Origin: Agromyces sp. SYSU T00194
GTDB taxonomy: Bacteria; Actinomycetota; Actinomycetes; Actinomycetales; Microbacteriaceae
Assembly: GCF_040496035.1 (NCBI RefSeq)
Contig: NZ_JBEPJZ010000001.1
Location: 1,302,001 to 1,366,000 of the forward strand
Reading direction: 5' to 3'
Length of the DNA: 64,000 nt
The notes beneath the pieces are model-generated. The model saw nothing but the letters and a program-made list of their open reading frames with translations. It had not been told where the DNA came from and did no database searches. Below are positions 10,029 through 19,339 of this stretch, piece by piece. The first letter of the stretch is position 1. Each line of letters starts with the position of its first letter. A program made the position numbers and the translations under genes.

Positions 10029-12830
10029 GTGCCCGACCTGATCTCCGCACTCACCGCCGAGCTGCGATCCGACTCGTCCGCGGTGGCGACGCCGGAGCCG
10101 CGTCTGTCGTGGACCGTCGCGGCCGCGCCGCCCGGATGGCTCCAGGCATGGGCCGAGCTGCGTCGCGGCGACCAGGTGCACCGCGTCGAGGGCCGTGACA
10201 GCGTGCTCGTCGCCTGGCCGTTCGCGGCGCTCGCGCCCGGCGAGCACGCCGAGGTCTCGGTACGTGCCGCGTCGACCGCGGGCGCCGTCACCGCGTGGAG
10301 CGCACCGCTCGATGTCTGGGCGGCCTTCACCGAGACGTGGACCGCGGCGCCGATCGCGCTGGCCGACCCCGTCGAGCCGGGCGAGCCGTCACTGCTGCGC
10401 CGCACGTTCGAGGTCGACGGTGAACTCGAGCGGGCGACCCTGTACTGGACCGCACTCGGCGTGGTCGACGTCGTGCTGAACGGCGCGGAGGTCGGCGACG
10501 CGGTGCTGACGCCCGGATGGACGAGCTATCGCGACCGCGTGGTGCACGAGACGACGGATGTCACGGGGGAGGTGCGCGCCGGTGCCAACGTGCTCGGTGC
10601 GATGCTCGGCGGCGGCTGGTACACCGAGGAGTACCACGTGCTGACCACGCCGAAGCGGTTCCACGGCGACCAGCCGCGCTTCGCCGCGCAGCTCGAGCTC
10701 GAGTACCGCGACGGGCGCCGCGAGGTGATCGCGACCGACGGGGACTGGCGTGCGAGCCGCGGACCGGTCCTGTCGAGCAGCCTGTACGACGGCGAGCACG
10801 TCGATGCACGGCGCCTGCCCGCAGGGTGGGACCGTCCCGGCTTCGACGACTCCGCGTGGCCCGCTGCCGTGGTGACCGACGACCCGCTCGACGGGGTCGA
10901 GGCGCGCATGGCGCCGCCGGTGCGTCGCATCGAGACCCGCGTGCCGGTCGCGGTCACGCGCACGCCGAGCGGTCGCATCCTGCTCGACTTCGGCCAGAAC
11001 CTCGTCGGCCGCCTGCGCCTCCGAGTGACCGGCCCCGAGGGCACGACCATCACCGCACGCCACGCCGAGGTGCTCGACGAGGGCGAACTCGCGCTGCGCC
11101 CGTTGCGTCGCGCGAAGGCGACCGACTCGTTCACCCTCGCGGGCACCGGCGAGGAGGTGTTCGAGCCGCGCTTCACCTTCCACGGCTTCCGCTACGCCGA
11201 CCTCGACGGCTGGCCGGGCGAGTTCGACGCGTCGGCGGTCGAGGCGGTGGTGCTCGGCAGCGACCTGCCGCGCACGGGGTGGTTCGAGAGCTCGGATGCG
11301 GTGCTCGACCGCTTCCACGAGAACGTCGTCTGGACGGTGCGCGGCAACTACCTCGCCGTGCCGCAGGACTGCCCGCAGCGCGACGAGCGACTCGGCTGGA
11401 CCGGCGACACGCAGCTCTTCGCCCCGACCGCCACGTTCCTGGTCGACTGCCACGCGTTCCTGCGCTCCTGGCTGCGCGACCTGGCGATCGAGCAGCGTCG
11501 CCTCGGCGGGCTCGTGCCGCTGTTCGCGCCCGACGTCGTGCCCGGCTTCACCGACCGCGGGCCCGTCGCGGCCTGGGGCGACGCGATCACGATCGTGCCG
11601 CGCGTGCTCGCCGACAGCTCGGGCGACCCGACGATCCTCGAGGAGTTCTACCCGGGGATGCGCGCCTGGCTCGAGCTCGTGCTCGACCGGCGCGACGAGG
11701 AGGGGCTCTGGACCAGCGGTCGCCAGCTCGCCGATTGGCTCGACCCGAACGCGCCGCCGAACGCGCCTGCGCGCGGCCGCACCGACACCGACATCGTCGC
11801 GACCGCGTACCTGGCCCGCACCGCGCAGCTCACCGCCGAGATCGCGGCGACGCTCGGCGAGATGGAGGACGCGACGCGGTACGCCGACGCGGCCGCTGCC
11901 GCGCGTCGGGCCTTCGTCGCGGCGTTCGTCGCACCGTCCGGTCGCATGATGTGCGACACGCAGACCGCGTACGCGCTCGCGATCGCCTTCGACCTGGTCG
12001 AGGACCCCGCGCTCCGCACGCGCGTCGGCGACCGGCTCGCGTTCGTGGTTCGCCGGGACGGCTACCGCATCGCCACGGGGCTGGTCGGCACCGCGGTCAT
12101 CGCGCAGGCCCTCACTGCGGCCGGGCACGTCGACGCCGCCGAGCGGCTGCTCTTCCAGACCGAGACGCCGTCGTGGCTGTACCCGGTGACGGTGGGCGCG
12201 ACCACCGTCTGGGAGCGGTGGGACGGGCTCCGCCATGACGGCTCGCTGAACCCCGGCGCCATGGTCAGTTTCAACCACGTCGCCCTCGGCTCCGTCGCCG
12301 AGTGGCTGCACACCACGGTGGCCGGGCTCGCGCCCGACGAGCCCGGCTACCGTCGGCTGCGCATCGCGCCGCAGCCGCTCGGCCGGCTGACCCGCGCGCA
12401 CGCGCGCCACCTCACCCCGTACGGCCCGGCCGCCTCGGGATGGGAGCGGGACGGCGATCGCCTGCGCGTGTTCGCCGAGGTGCCCGCGAACACGACCGCC
12501 CGCGTCGAACTGCCCGACGGCACCCGGCACGAGGTCGCCGCGGGCAGCCACGAGTGGTGGTGCGAAGCGGATGCCCCGCCGCAGTCGCCGCCCGTCGACC
12601 TCGACGCCTCGCTCGCCGACCTGGCCGACGCCCCCGGTGCGTTCCGTGCGTTCCACGCAGCGCTGGCCGAGCGACCGAACCGGTTCCTCGCCACGGCGGT
12701 GCGGGCCAACGCCCTGTACACGCCGGGCCGAAGCATCCGCGATGCCCTCGTCTTCGCCGACGAGGCGACCCTCACCGCAGTGTCCGATGCGCTGCGGGAC
12801 GCCCAGCCAGACCTTGGAGGTACCACATGA
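10029..12830 (+). CDS. Alpha-L-rhamnosidase (glycoside hydrolase family 78)
   Basis: A 933-residue enzyme predicted to release terminal L-rhamnose from glycosides or polysaccharides. Domain order follows GH78: an N-terminal beta domain (~1-110), the rhamnosidase N and concanavalin-like modules (~110-400, with [16 protein letters not shown]), an (alpha/alpha)6 barrel (~400-760) and a C-terminal beta domain. The hallmark [16 protein letters not shown] lies at residues 447-462 and includes the general-acid region; TVWERWDGL late in the barrel contains the second catalytic Glu. No signal peptide is seen, so imported oligosaccharides would be the substrate. GTG 10029 is preferred over GTG 10026 because TAGCGT lies at leaderless distance. 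The stop overlaps the cupin gene start (ATGA). The barrel's C-terminal extension past ~850 is unusual. Confidence 0.9.
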   Translation: MPDLISALTAELRSDSSAVATPEPRLSWTVAAAPPGWLQAWAELRRGDQVHRVEGRDSVLVAWPFAALAPGEHAEVSVRAASTAGAVTAWSAPLDVWAAFTETWTAAPIALADPVEPGEPSLLRRTFEVDGELERATLYWTALGVVDVVLNGAEVGDAVLTPGWTSYRDRVVHETTDVTGEVRAGANVLGAMLGGGWYTEEYHVLTTPKRFHGDQPRFAAQLELEYRDGRREVIATDGDWRASRGPVLSSSLYDGEHVDARRLPAGWDRPGFDDSAWPAAVVTDDPLDGVEARMAPPVRRIETRVPVAVTRTPSGRILLDFGQNLVGRLRLRVTGPEGTTITARHAEVLDEGELALRPLRRAKATDSFTLAGTGEEVFEPRFTFHGFRYADLDGWPGEFDASAVEAVVLGSDLPRTGWFESSDAVLDRFHENVVWTVRGNYLAVPQDCPQRDERLGWTGDTQLFAPTATFLVDCHAFLRSWLRDLAIEQRRLGGLVPLFAPDVVPGFTDRGPVAAWGDAITIVPRVLADSSGDPTILEEFYPGMRAWLELVLDRRDEEGLWTSGRQLADWLDPNAPPNAPARGRTDTDIVATAYLARTAQLTAEIAATLGEMEDATRYADAAAAARRAFVAAFVAPSGRMMCDTQTAYALAIAFDLVEDPALRTRVGDRLAFVVRRDGYRIATGLVGTAVIAQALTAAGHVDAAERLLFQTETPSWLYPVTVGATTVWERWDGLRHDGSLNPGAMVSFNHVALGSVAEWLHTTVAGLAPDEPGYRRLRIAPQPLGRLTRAHARHLTPYGPAASGWERDGDRLRVFAEVPANTTARVELPDGTRHEVAAGSHEWWCEADAPPQSPPVDLDASLADLADAPGAFRAFHAALAERPNRFLATAVRANALYTPGRSIRDALVFADEATLTAVSDALRDAQPDLGGTT

Positions 12831-13252
12831 CCACGATCCGCATCTTCTCCGAGATCGAGGTGCTCGACCGCGGCGGCGCCGTCAGGACGTGGCCCCTGAT
12901 CACGAAGGACACCGCGGGCGGCGACAACGACGTGACCACCGGCATCAGCGTCTACCCCGTCGGGGCCGGGGCGCCGCTGCACTCGCACAACTGCGGCGAG
13001 CAGGTGCTCATCCTCGACGGGGAGGGCTTCGTGGAGGTGCACGACCCCGACCAGGGGCTGATCCGCCGCGACCTCGTGAAGGACGACACTGCGTACGTGC
13101 CGGCCGACGTCTTCCACCGCTACCAGAACACCGGTGACGTGCCGATGCGCATCCTGTGGATCTACCCGGGCGCCTACGTCACGCGCACCTTCGCCGACAC
13201 CGGCAAGACCGTCGAGCACCTCACCGCGGAGGACCAGATGGGCGGTCGCTGA
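12827..13252 (+). CDS. Cupin-domain protein
   Basis: A 141-residue single-domain cupin. Motif 1 is [23 protein letters not shown], giving the two His and one Glu metal ligands. Motif 2 is [18 protein letters not shown], giving the third His. The small size fits isomerases, dioxygenases or sugar-binding cupins. TTGGAGG precedes the ATG, which overlaps the rhamnosidase stop, so the two proteins are likely made together. That context suggests handling of a rhamnose-related product, possibly sugar mutarotation or isomerisation, but this is conjecture. A terminator follows. Confidence 0.8.
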   Translation: MTTIRIFSEIEVLDRGGAVRTWPLITKDTAGGDNDVTTGISVYPVGAGAPLHSHNCGEQVLILDGEGFVEVHDPDQGLIRRDLVKDDTAYVPADVFHRYQNTGDVPMRILWIYPGAYVTRTFADTGKTVEHLTAEDQMGGR

Positions 13253-13271
13253 CCCGCGACCCCCGGCACGC

Positions 13272-13313
13272 CAGTCGCCCCCCGAAGCCTCGACGGGCTG
13301 CGGGGGGCGACTG
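13272..13313. terminator. Bidirectional terminator hairpin
   Basis: 13-bp perfect arms (CAGTCGCCCCCCG and complement) around a 16-nt loop, between the convergent cupin and oxidoreductase genes. Confidence 0.75.
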
Positions 13314-13354
13314 TCAGGGGGAGTGCGCAGGCGGGCGCGCACGAGGCCGTGCAC

Positions 13355-14296
13355 TCAGGGGGTGAGCACGACCTTGCCGCCCGGGTGGCCGGATGCGACG
13401 AGCCGCAGCGCGTCCTTGGCCTCGACGAGCGGGTACGTGGCCGCGATCGGGAGCTCGAGCGCTCCCTCGGCGGCGAGCCCGAGGATCGTGGCTCGGAGAG
13501 GGCCGCGTCGGGCGATGGAGTCGGGGCGCATGCCTGCGGAGATGTGCACGCCCGCCTCCTGTGCGGGCTTCCCGGGCGCGAGCGTCGCGATCCGCTCCGG
13601 GCTGTGCACCAGGGCGAGCGACACCTCGAGTGCCTCGGCCGTGCCCGCCGCGTCGATCGCGGCATCGACGCCTCCGGGCGCGAGCGCGCGCACGCGGTCG
13701 GCCAGCCCGTCGCCGTAGACGACGTGCTCGGCGCCGACGCCGGACACCTTCTCGGCATTCGCCGCGGAGGCCGTGCCGATCACGCGGACCCCAGCGCGCC
13801 GGGCGAGCTGCACGACGAGCACGCCCACCGAGCCCGACGCGCCGTGCACCAGCAGGGTCTCGCCGCTGGTCGCTCCCGAGAGCGCGAGCAGCTCGGCGGC
13901 GACGACGCCGACGTGGAGCAGGCCCGCGGCGGTCGTGTCGTCGACCGAGTCCGGCACGACGAACACGTCCTTCGCGGCGACCGTGACCTCGTCGGCGAAC
14001 CCTCCGGCGATCTTGAACGCGACCACGCGGTCGCCGACCGACACCGGGCCGGTCGCGATCTCCGTGTCCCGCCCGACCGCGGCAACCACTCCGGCGACCT
14101 CTTGGCCGACCGGGAGCGGCAGCTTCGACGGGTCGGCGTTCCAGCCGCCCGAGAGCGACTTCGCGTCCGACGGGTTCACGCCGGCGGCGGTGACGCGGAT
14201 CGCCACCTGGCCCGTCGCGGGCGCCGAGTCCTCGACCTCCACGTACTCGAGCGCGTCGATGCCCCCGTACTCGGGCAGCTGCCAGCGGTGCGCCAT
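13355..14296 (-). CDS. Zinc-independent MDR-type oxidoreductase (quinone oxidoreductase-like)
   Basis: A 313-residue medium-chain dehydrogenase/reductase. The N-terminal GroES-like fold contains GVNPSDAKSLSGG and the VGQEVAGVVAAVG turn. The central Rossmann fold has LLVHGASGSVGVLVVQLAR, the AXXGXXG-type NADPH motif of quinone reductases. The paired Cys/His zinc ligands of alcohol dehydrogenases are missing, so it should be zinc-free. It is the last gene of a four-gene operon, 4 nt after the Ldh2-type dehydrogenase gene, and is expected to reduce an enone or quinone intermediate. The substrate is unknown. Confidence 0.85.
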   Translation of the reverse strand: MAHRWQLPEYGGIDALEYVEVEDSAPATGQVAIRVTAAGVNPSDAKSLSGGWNADPSKLPLPVGQEVAGVVAAVGRDTEIATGPVSVGDRVVAFKIAGGFADEVTVAAKDVFVVPDSVDDTTAAGLLHVGVVAAELLALSGATSGETLLVHGASGSVGVLVVQLARRAGVRVIGTASAANAEKVSGVGAEHVVYGDGLADRVRALAPGGVDAAIDAAGTAEALEVSLALVHSPERIATLAPGKPAQEAGVHISAGMRPDSIARRGPLRATILGLAAEGALELPIAATYPLVEAKDALRLVASGHPGGKVVLTP

Positions 14297-14300
14297 GGCC

Positions 14301-15338
14301 TCAGCCCACCTCGGGCACGGCGACGCCGAGCGAGCCGGCGACCTCGACGAGCTCGGTCCAGAGCTTGTCGCCCACGGGGATGCCGTCGGCCGACCGCTTC
14401 GCCGCCGTGGCGGCGCTGCGCTCGCCGGGCACGAGGATGCGCTCGACGCACTCGGCCTTCGGCAGGTCGTGGATCGTGTCGACCGTCGCGTCGACCCCCT
14501 CGGCGAACGCCTCCGCACCGCCGAACGCGGCGGGGTCGAGCACGATGAGCGTCGCGTTCTGGCGGTGCTTCTTCGTGCCGCCGTGGTACGGCGTGAGGAT
14601 CGGCGCGGCGACCAGCACGCTGGTCAGCAGCTCGAACATGAGCGACAGGCCCGAGCCCTTCGCGCCGCCGAGCGGCGTGGGCACCTTCGCGAGCTCGGGG
14701 TCGGTCGTCGGCGTGCCGTCCGCGGTCGTGGCCGCGCCCTCGGGCAGCGGCGTGCCGGTGCGCTTGGCCTGGGCGATCTTCCCCATCGCGATGAGCGAGC
14801 TCGCCATGTCGAGTACGACCGGCGGCTTCGCGCCGGTGCCCGGCACGGCGATCGCGAGCGGGCTGGTGGCGACCGATGCGCCGACCGCGCCCTCGTACGA
14901 CATCATCGGCGAGCCGGCGGCGATGCCGACGCCCACGAGCCCGTGCTCGGCGACGAGCGAGACGTAGTAGCCGATCGCGCCGGTGTGCACGGTGTTGCGC
15001 ACCGACACGACCGCGGCCCCCTGGGTCTTCGCCTTCTCGACCCCGATGCCGACGGCGCGCGTCAGCGCCACGGGGCCCGGTGCGAAGTCGGCGTCGATCA
15101 CCGAGACCGCGGGGGCGGAGTCGTCGACGGTGAGGTTCGGCGTCGGGTTGGCGACGCCGTTGCCGAACATCTCCACGTACCGCGGGACGCGCGAGACCCC
15201 GTGCGAGTCGACGCCGCGCAGGCTCGCCCACACGAACGACGGCGCGGCGGCCGCGGCGTCCTCGGCGGAAACGCCGACGGCCTCGAAGATGTCGCGGATG
15301 AATCCCTCGAAGGTCGAGGGGGAGACAGTGACGGGCAT
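14301..15338 (-). CDS. Malate/L-lactate/ureidoglycolate dehydrogenase family protein (Ldh2 type)
   Basis: A 345-residue NAD(P)-dependent 2-hydroxyacid dehydrogenase of the Ldh2/YlbC fold, which is unrelated to classical Rossmann lactate dehydrogenases. Recognisable blocks are WASLRGVDSHGVSRVPRYVE near residue 38 (containing the catalytic His region), VVSVRNTVHTGAIGYYV, TSPLAIAVPG and the GAKGSGLSLMFELL loop. The C-terminal SAATAAKRSADGIPV is also typical. It lies 32 nt after the ThDP enzyme gene in the same operon. It probably interconverts a 2-oxo acid and a 2-hydroxy acid linked to the preceding enzyme's substrate or product. Exact specificity cannot be read from the sequence. Confidence 0.85.
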   Translation of the reverse strand: MPVTVSPSTFEGFIRDIFEAVGVSAEDAAAAAPSFVWASLRGVDSHGVSRVPRYVEMFGNGVANPTPNLTVDDSAPAVSVIDADFAPGPVALTRAVGIGVEKAKTQGAAVVSVRNTVHTGAIGYYVSLVAEHGLVGVGIAAGSPMMSYEGAVGASVATSPLAIAVPGTGAKPPVVLDMASSLIAMGKIAQAKRTGTPLPEGAATTADGTPTTDPELAKVPTPLGGAKGSGLSLMFELLTSVLVAAPILTPYHGGTKKHRQNATLIVLDPAAFGGAEAFAEGVDATVDTIHDLPKAECVERILVPGERSAATAAKRSADGIPVGDKLWTELVEVAGSLGVAVPEVG

Positions 15339-15370
15339 GGTGATCTGAAGCCTTTCGATGGGCGCGGGTC

Positions 15371-17071
15371 TCAGCGCGAGACCGCGACGTTGACGACCGC
15401 GGTCGTCCCGGAGGTCACCGCGTCGGTCGCCTCGCGGAGCACGCGGCTGAGCTCTGCGGGGTCGTCGACGGCGGCGTGGTACATGTCGAACGGCGCGGCG
15501 AACGCGCTCAGTTCGGGCTGGGTGGACAGGTCGACGCCGAGGTGGTCGTCCTCCTGCACGGCGGAGCCCTCGGGGTAGAAGCGCAGGTGGTTCATCTTCA
15601 TCGACAGGTACTTCCTGTTGTTGAAGATGACGATCAGCACCGGCAGCCCGAGGTCCTTCGCCGCCATGAGCGACTGCACGACCGGGTTGTAGAGGAACGC
15701 GCCGTCGCCGACCGTGAAGATCACGACGCCGTCGGCCACCGCGAGCTTCACGCCGAGCGCGACCGCGATGCCCTGGCCGAGGCCGCCCTGCACGTAGAAG
15801 TACGAGTCGGGGCGTTCCCAGCCGACGTGCCGCTGCACGACCCGGCTGTGCGTGATCGTCTCGTCGACGACGGTCGCGCCGGTCTCGCGCACGATCGCAC
15901 GCAATTCGGTCGCCAGCAGTGCGGGCTCGATCACGGCGGATGCCTCGGCCCGGCGCTCGGCTGCCTCGGTTCCCGCCGTCCAGGCCTCGTGCCCGGCGGC
16001 GAACGCCGCGCCCCGCGCCCGGTACCGTTCGGCGTCGCCGGCGGCGAGAGCCGCTTCGCGCAGCTGCGCGAGCGTCTCGGGCAGCGCACCCTCGAGGTAG
16101 TGGTCGGCGTTGAGCACCTGGTAGACGATGTGCGGGCGCTGCGGCACCTCGTCGATGACGACGGTCTTGGCCTTCGCGGGCCTGCGGCTGGGTGGGTAGT
16201 AGGGCGCCCGGCAGTTCACCAGCAGGATCAGGTCGGCCTCGTCGACGTAGGGGTCGAGCTCGCCCCCGAGGTGCAGCGGATGCTGCTTCGGGAAGTTCGC
16301 GCACACCGCGGAGCTCGGCTCGATGACGCCCACGCCGAGCGCCTCGCAGAGCTCGAGCAGCGCGTCGAACCCGCCCTCCTCACGGCCGGCGGTCTCGGTG
16401 ATGACGATCGGGCGCTCGGCGGCGGCGAGCAGCTCGGCCACCTCGGCGATGTCCTCGGGCGCGCTGACACGGCGACCGCGACGCACGACCTCCTTCCGTC
16501 GCACCGGGGGCTCGGTGTGCTCGAGCAGGATCTCGAGCGGCACGTTGAGGTACGCCGGGCCGGCGGGCTGGCGTGCGGAGAGCTCGCCGGCGCGCTTCAC
16601 GAGCTCGTAGAGCACGCTCACCGAGCCGACCTGCTGCGACCACTTCGTCCACGACTGCGCGACGGGGTGGGTGCCGCCGACGATCGACAGGTTGCGGTAC
16701 CACTGCCCGCCGGGGTCCTGCCCGGGGCCGTCGCCGTAGGTGGTCGACTCCGAGGAGGCGACCACCATCGGCACGCCCGCGAGGAGCGCCCCGTGCACCG
16801 CCATCGAGCCCTGGAGCAGGCCGGGGGTCGCGTGCAGCAGCACCGCCTGGGTGCGGCGGGTCACGAGCCCGTAGCCGGTGGCCATGCCGACGGCAACGGT
16901 CTCGTGGGTGAGGTCGAGGTAGCGGGGCGCGGGCTCACCGGCGCTGCGGCGACGAGCGAACGCCTCCCACGCCGGGGCCCATTCGGACCCCGACGAGCAG
17001 AAGACGACGTCGACGCCGAGGTCGGTGAGCGCATCGATGAGCAGCTCACCGCCGTCGTACGTCTGCGTCAT
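15371..17071 (-). CDS. Thiamine-diphosphate-dependent enzyme (acetolactate synthase/2-oxoacid decarboxylase family)
   Basis: A 566-residue protein with the three-domain ThDP layout. The N-terminal pyrimidine-binding domain has the activating Glu in LTHETVAVGMATGY. A central Rossmann-like domain (~190-340) follows. The C-terminal pyrophosphate domain carries the GDG...NN metal motif, GDGAFLYNP to IVIFNNRKY. Residues in the substrate pocket (ASSESTTYGDGPGQDPGGQW, with a charged rather than FAD-contact surface) look unlike true acetolactate synthase. A decarboxylase or carboligase acting on another 2-oxo acid is therefore plausible. It starts 5 nt after the amidohydrolase gene, so the two are co-translated. 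Confidence 0.85.
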   Translation of the reverse strand: MTQTYDGGELLIDALTDLGVDVVFCSSGSEWAPAWEAFARRRSAGEPAPRYLDLTHETVAVGMATGYGLVTRRTQAVLLHATPGLLQGSMAVHGALLAGVPMVVASSESTTYGDGPGQDPGGQWYRNLSIVGGTHPVAQSWTKWSQQVGSVSVLYELVKRAGELSARQPAGPAYLNVPLEILLEHTEPPVRRKEVVRRGRRVSAPEDIAEVAELLAAAERPIVITETAGREEGGFDALLELCEALGVGVIEPSSAVCANFPKQHPLHLGGELDPYVDEADLILLVNCRAPYYPPSRRPAKAKTVVIDEVPQRPHIVYQVLNADHYLEGALPETLAQLREAALAAGDAERYRARGAAFAAGHEAWTAGTEAAERRAEASAVIEPALLATELRAIVRETGATVVDETITHSRVVQRHVGWERPDSYFYVQGGLGQGIAVALGVKLAVADGVVIFTVGDGAFLYNPVVQSLMAAKDLGLPVLIVIFNNRKYLSMKMNHLRFYPEGSAVQEDDHLGVDLSTQPELSAFAAPFDMYHAAVDDPAELSRVLREATDAVTSGTTAVVNVAVSR

Positions 17072-17076
17072 GTGCG

Positions 17077-17976
17077 TCAGTTCCCCGCCGTCGCCGCGGC
17101 GACGCCGACCTTCTCCGTCTCCGGGATGTCCCAGTCGAGCACCTTGCAGATGCCCTTGCCCATGATCCACTCGAGTTCCTCGGCCGTGAAGCTGAAGTAC
17201 TTGGTGAACTGCTCGATCGTGTCGGTCCAGGTGAGGCCGTGACCGAGCAGGCGCGTGATGTCGGTACCCCAGTGTGCGCGCTCCGGGCCCATCTTGTCGA
17301 CGACCTCGCGCACGTACTTCTCGATGTTGAGGTTCGGGAACGGCGCGGTCGAGTAGCCCGGGATGGCCGACACCTTGACCGAGATGTTCGGGTAGACGTG
17401 CAGGTCGGCGGTCTCCTGCACCCAGTAGCCGATCGCGTCGTCGACGCAGCGGGCCATGATGCCCATGTGGTCGATGATGATCTTCAGGTCGGGGTGCTTC
17501 TCCGCGATCTGGCCGAGCTCGCGCTTCCAGATGGGCGCGTGCACCATCGTGGGGATGCCGAGCTTCTCGGCGATCGGCCAGTACCAGTCGTTGGTGCCGT
17601 CGATCATCCAGTTGCGGTCCTGCGGGCGGTGGAAGGTCAGGCGCGTGCCGAGGATGTGCGGGTTGTCCTTGATCTCGTGCAGCAGCCGCTCGCCCTCCTC
17701 GGGGTCGTTCTGCGGGATGCGCGCCATGATGCCGAACCGGCCCGGGTACTGCTCCGACGCCTCGAGCGCGTAGTCGATGCGGTCGCCCTCCCACGACGGG
17801 GGCAGGATGAGCGCACGGTTGACACCGGCCTCGTCCATGAGCGAGACGGCTTCCTCGGCCAGGAAGGCCTCCTCGCGGTGCCCGTTGAGCCGGATGCGCT
17901 CGCGTGCGCCGGGGACCCAGGGACGGTCGGGGGTCTCTTCCTTCCAGAGGTGGATCTGTGAATCGACGATGAACAA
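17077..17976 (-). CDS. Amidohydrolase family protein (amidohydrolase 2/LigI-like lactonase)
   Basis: A 299-residue TIM-barrel hydrolase. The N-terminal metal motif reads FIVDSQIHLWKEE; the usual HxH is replaced by QxH, as in PDC-lactonase-like and SsuE-neighbour members. Later barrel strands give TMVHAPIWK, IIIDHMGIM and the catalytic-Asp strand AHWGTDITRLLG. It is the first gene of a four-gene operon whose other products are a ThDP enzyme, an Ldh2-type dehydrogenase and a quinone-reductase-like protein. It probably opens a lactone or hydrolyses a C-C or C-N bond at the entry of that route. The substrate is unassigned. Confidence 0.8.
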   Translation of the reverse strand: MFIVDSQIHLWKEETPDRPWVPGARERIRLNGHREEAFLAEEAVSLMDEAGVNRALILPPSWEGDRIDYALEASEQYPGRFGIMARIPQNDPEEGERLLHEIKDNPHILGTRLTFHRPQDRNWMIDGTNDWYWPIAEKLGIPTMVHAPIWKRELGQIAEKHPDLKIIIDHMGIMARCVDDAIGYWVQETADLHVYPNISVKVSAIPGYSTAPFPNLNIEKYVREVVDKMGPERAHWGTDITRLLGHGLTWTDTIEQFTKYFSFTAEELEWIMGKGICKVLDWDIPETEKVGVAAATAGN

Positions 17977-18196
17977 CGGCTTACCTCACGTTCGTCTGCT
18001 GCGTGCCGGCGGCGGTCGTCGGCGACCGGTGCCCGGCGAGCCACGGCGGCTCCAGTGCAAGCGACGCTAACCCCGCGCCCGGATCGGGTGCCAGCCGCAC
18101 GGGCGCACGTTTAGGTTGACGGATCGTGCACGGTTCCGCTCCGACCTCGTGGTTGGCTGGGATCGGGTCCCGCGGAGCGGGTCCCGGAAGGACGAC

Positions 18197-19078
18197 ATGA
18201 CCGACCGAGCAGCACGCGCCGACGCGACGAGGGCGGGAACCGACCCGTTCCACCGCGAGGGCGTGCGCCATCGGTTCACCGCGCGACGCGTGCACGCCCT
18301 CGACATCGCGCAGGTCGCTCCCGAGATGCTGCGCGTGCGGCTGACCGGCGCCGACCTCGCGGACTTCGCCAGCTTCGGTCCGACCGACCACATGCGCGTG
18401 TTCTTCCCCGACCCCGAGACGGGCGAGCTCGTCGCCCCCGAGCCCGTCGGGCCCGGCGAGGACGGCATCGTCCGCCCCGAGGCTCCGGCGCACGCACGCG
18501 ACTTCACCCCGCTGCCCGCGACCGGGTGGGCCGGCGGCGGTCGTGCCGTCGACGTGGACTTCTACCTGCATCCGTCGCCCGGGCCCGCCTCACGCTGGGC
18601 CGCCGGAGCGCGCCCGGGCGACGAACTGGTCGTCGTGGGGCCACGCGGCTCGAAGGGCGCGCCGCAGGGTGCCTCGCGGGTGCTCCTGGTGTGCGACGAG
18701 ACCGCCCTGCCCGCGGCGACCAGGTGGGCCGCCGAGGTGCCCGCGACCACCGCCGTGCACGTGATCGCCGTCGCGAACGACGACGGCGCGTGGATCGCGG
18801 AGTACCTCGCCGAGACGTCCGGCCGCAGCGACATCGCGATCGCTCACGTGCCCGCCGGCGATGCCGACGCGGTCGTGGCCGCAGTCGACGCGGCCGGCGT
18901 CGACGACGGCACCTTCGTCTTCGCCGCAGGCGAGGCATCCGCCCTGGTGCCCCTGCGCCGCCACCTCCGACGCGAGCTCGGCCTGCCCGCCGCCCGGGTC
19001 GCGCTGAGCGGCTACTGGAAGCGCGGGGCCAGCGCGTTCGACCACCATTCACCCGTCGACCCGTCCGACCCGGACTGA
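18197..19078 (+). CDS. Siderophore-interacting protein (SIP family flavin reductase)
   Basis: A 293-residue protein related to ViuB/FscN ferric-siderophore reductases. The N-terminal FAD-binding beta barrel includes VAPEMLRVRLTGADLADFASFGPTDHMRVFFP and ends in the RDFTPL-like ARDFTPLPA and VDVDFYLHPSPGPASRWAAGARPGDEL segments. The C-terminal NAD(P)H domain ends in LSGYWKRGAS, a signature of the family. ATG 18197 follows GGAAGGA. The expected role is cytoplasmic reduction of ferric siderophores to free Fe(II). An isolated TTAGGTT half-site upstream is too weak to claim iron control. The tautomerase gene follows after 27 nt. Confidence 0.88.
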   Translation: MTDRAARADATRAGTDPFHREGVRHRFTARRVHALDIAQVAPEMLRVRLTGADLADFASFGPTDHMRVFFPDPETGELVAPEPVGPGEDGIVRPEAPAHARDFTPLPATGWAGGGRAVDVDFYLHPSPGPASRWAAGARPGDELVVVGPRGSKGAPQGASRVLLVCDETALPAATRWAAEVPATTAVHVIAVANDDGAWIAEYLAETSGRSDIAIAHVPAGDADAVVAAVDAAGVDDGTFVFAAGEASALVPLRRHLRRELGLPAARVALSGYWKRGASAFDHHSPVDPSDPD

Positions 19079-19105
19079 CGACGCCGACCCCACCCAGGAG
19101 GAACC

Positions 19106-19321
19106 ATGCCGCTCATCCAGATCTCCATCGGCGAGGGCCGCACCGACGAGCAGGTGCGCACGCTCGTCACCGAGCTGACCGACGCGACCGTGCGCGCGAT
19201 CGGCGCTCGCCGCGAGGCCGTCAGCGTGATCGTGACCCCCGTGCCGGCGACCCACTGGGCCAACGGCGGCACGACCATCGCCGACAAGCGCGCTGCGCGC
19301 GAGGCCGCGGCGTCGAGCTGA
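19106..19321 (+). CDS. 4-oxalocrotonate tautomerase family protein
   Basis: A 71-residue tautomerase subunit. Pro2 becomes the N-terminal catalytic base after Met removal (MPLIQISIGEGRTDEQVRTL), and the family helix/strand EAVSVIVTPVPATHWANGG follows. Length and start match 2-hydroxymuconate tautomerases, which form hexamers. AGGAGGAACC gives a strong ribosome site. It sits alone behind the siderophore-interacting gene, away from any aromatic meta-cleavage operon, so its substrate is open. Confidence 0.88.
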   Translation: MPLIQISIGEGRTDEQVRTLVTELTDATVRAIGARREAVSVIVTPVPATHWANGGTTIADKRAAREAAASS

Positions 19322-19339
19322 CCCCGCTCGGCGCCCGCG

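Noticed and set aside
18066..18117. Possible iron-regulator (IdeR/DtxR) box upstream of the siderophore-interacting gene
   Set aside because: TTAGGTT at 18111-18117 matches one half perfectly, but the other half does not continue as a dyad; the GCTAACC at 18066-18072 is too distant. A half-site is too weak to claim.
18150..18184. Repeated CGGGTCCCG segments before the siderophore-interacting gene
   Set aside because: Two copies of a GC-rich nonamer 13-14 bp apart are easily expected by chance and show no clear symmetry or position.
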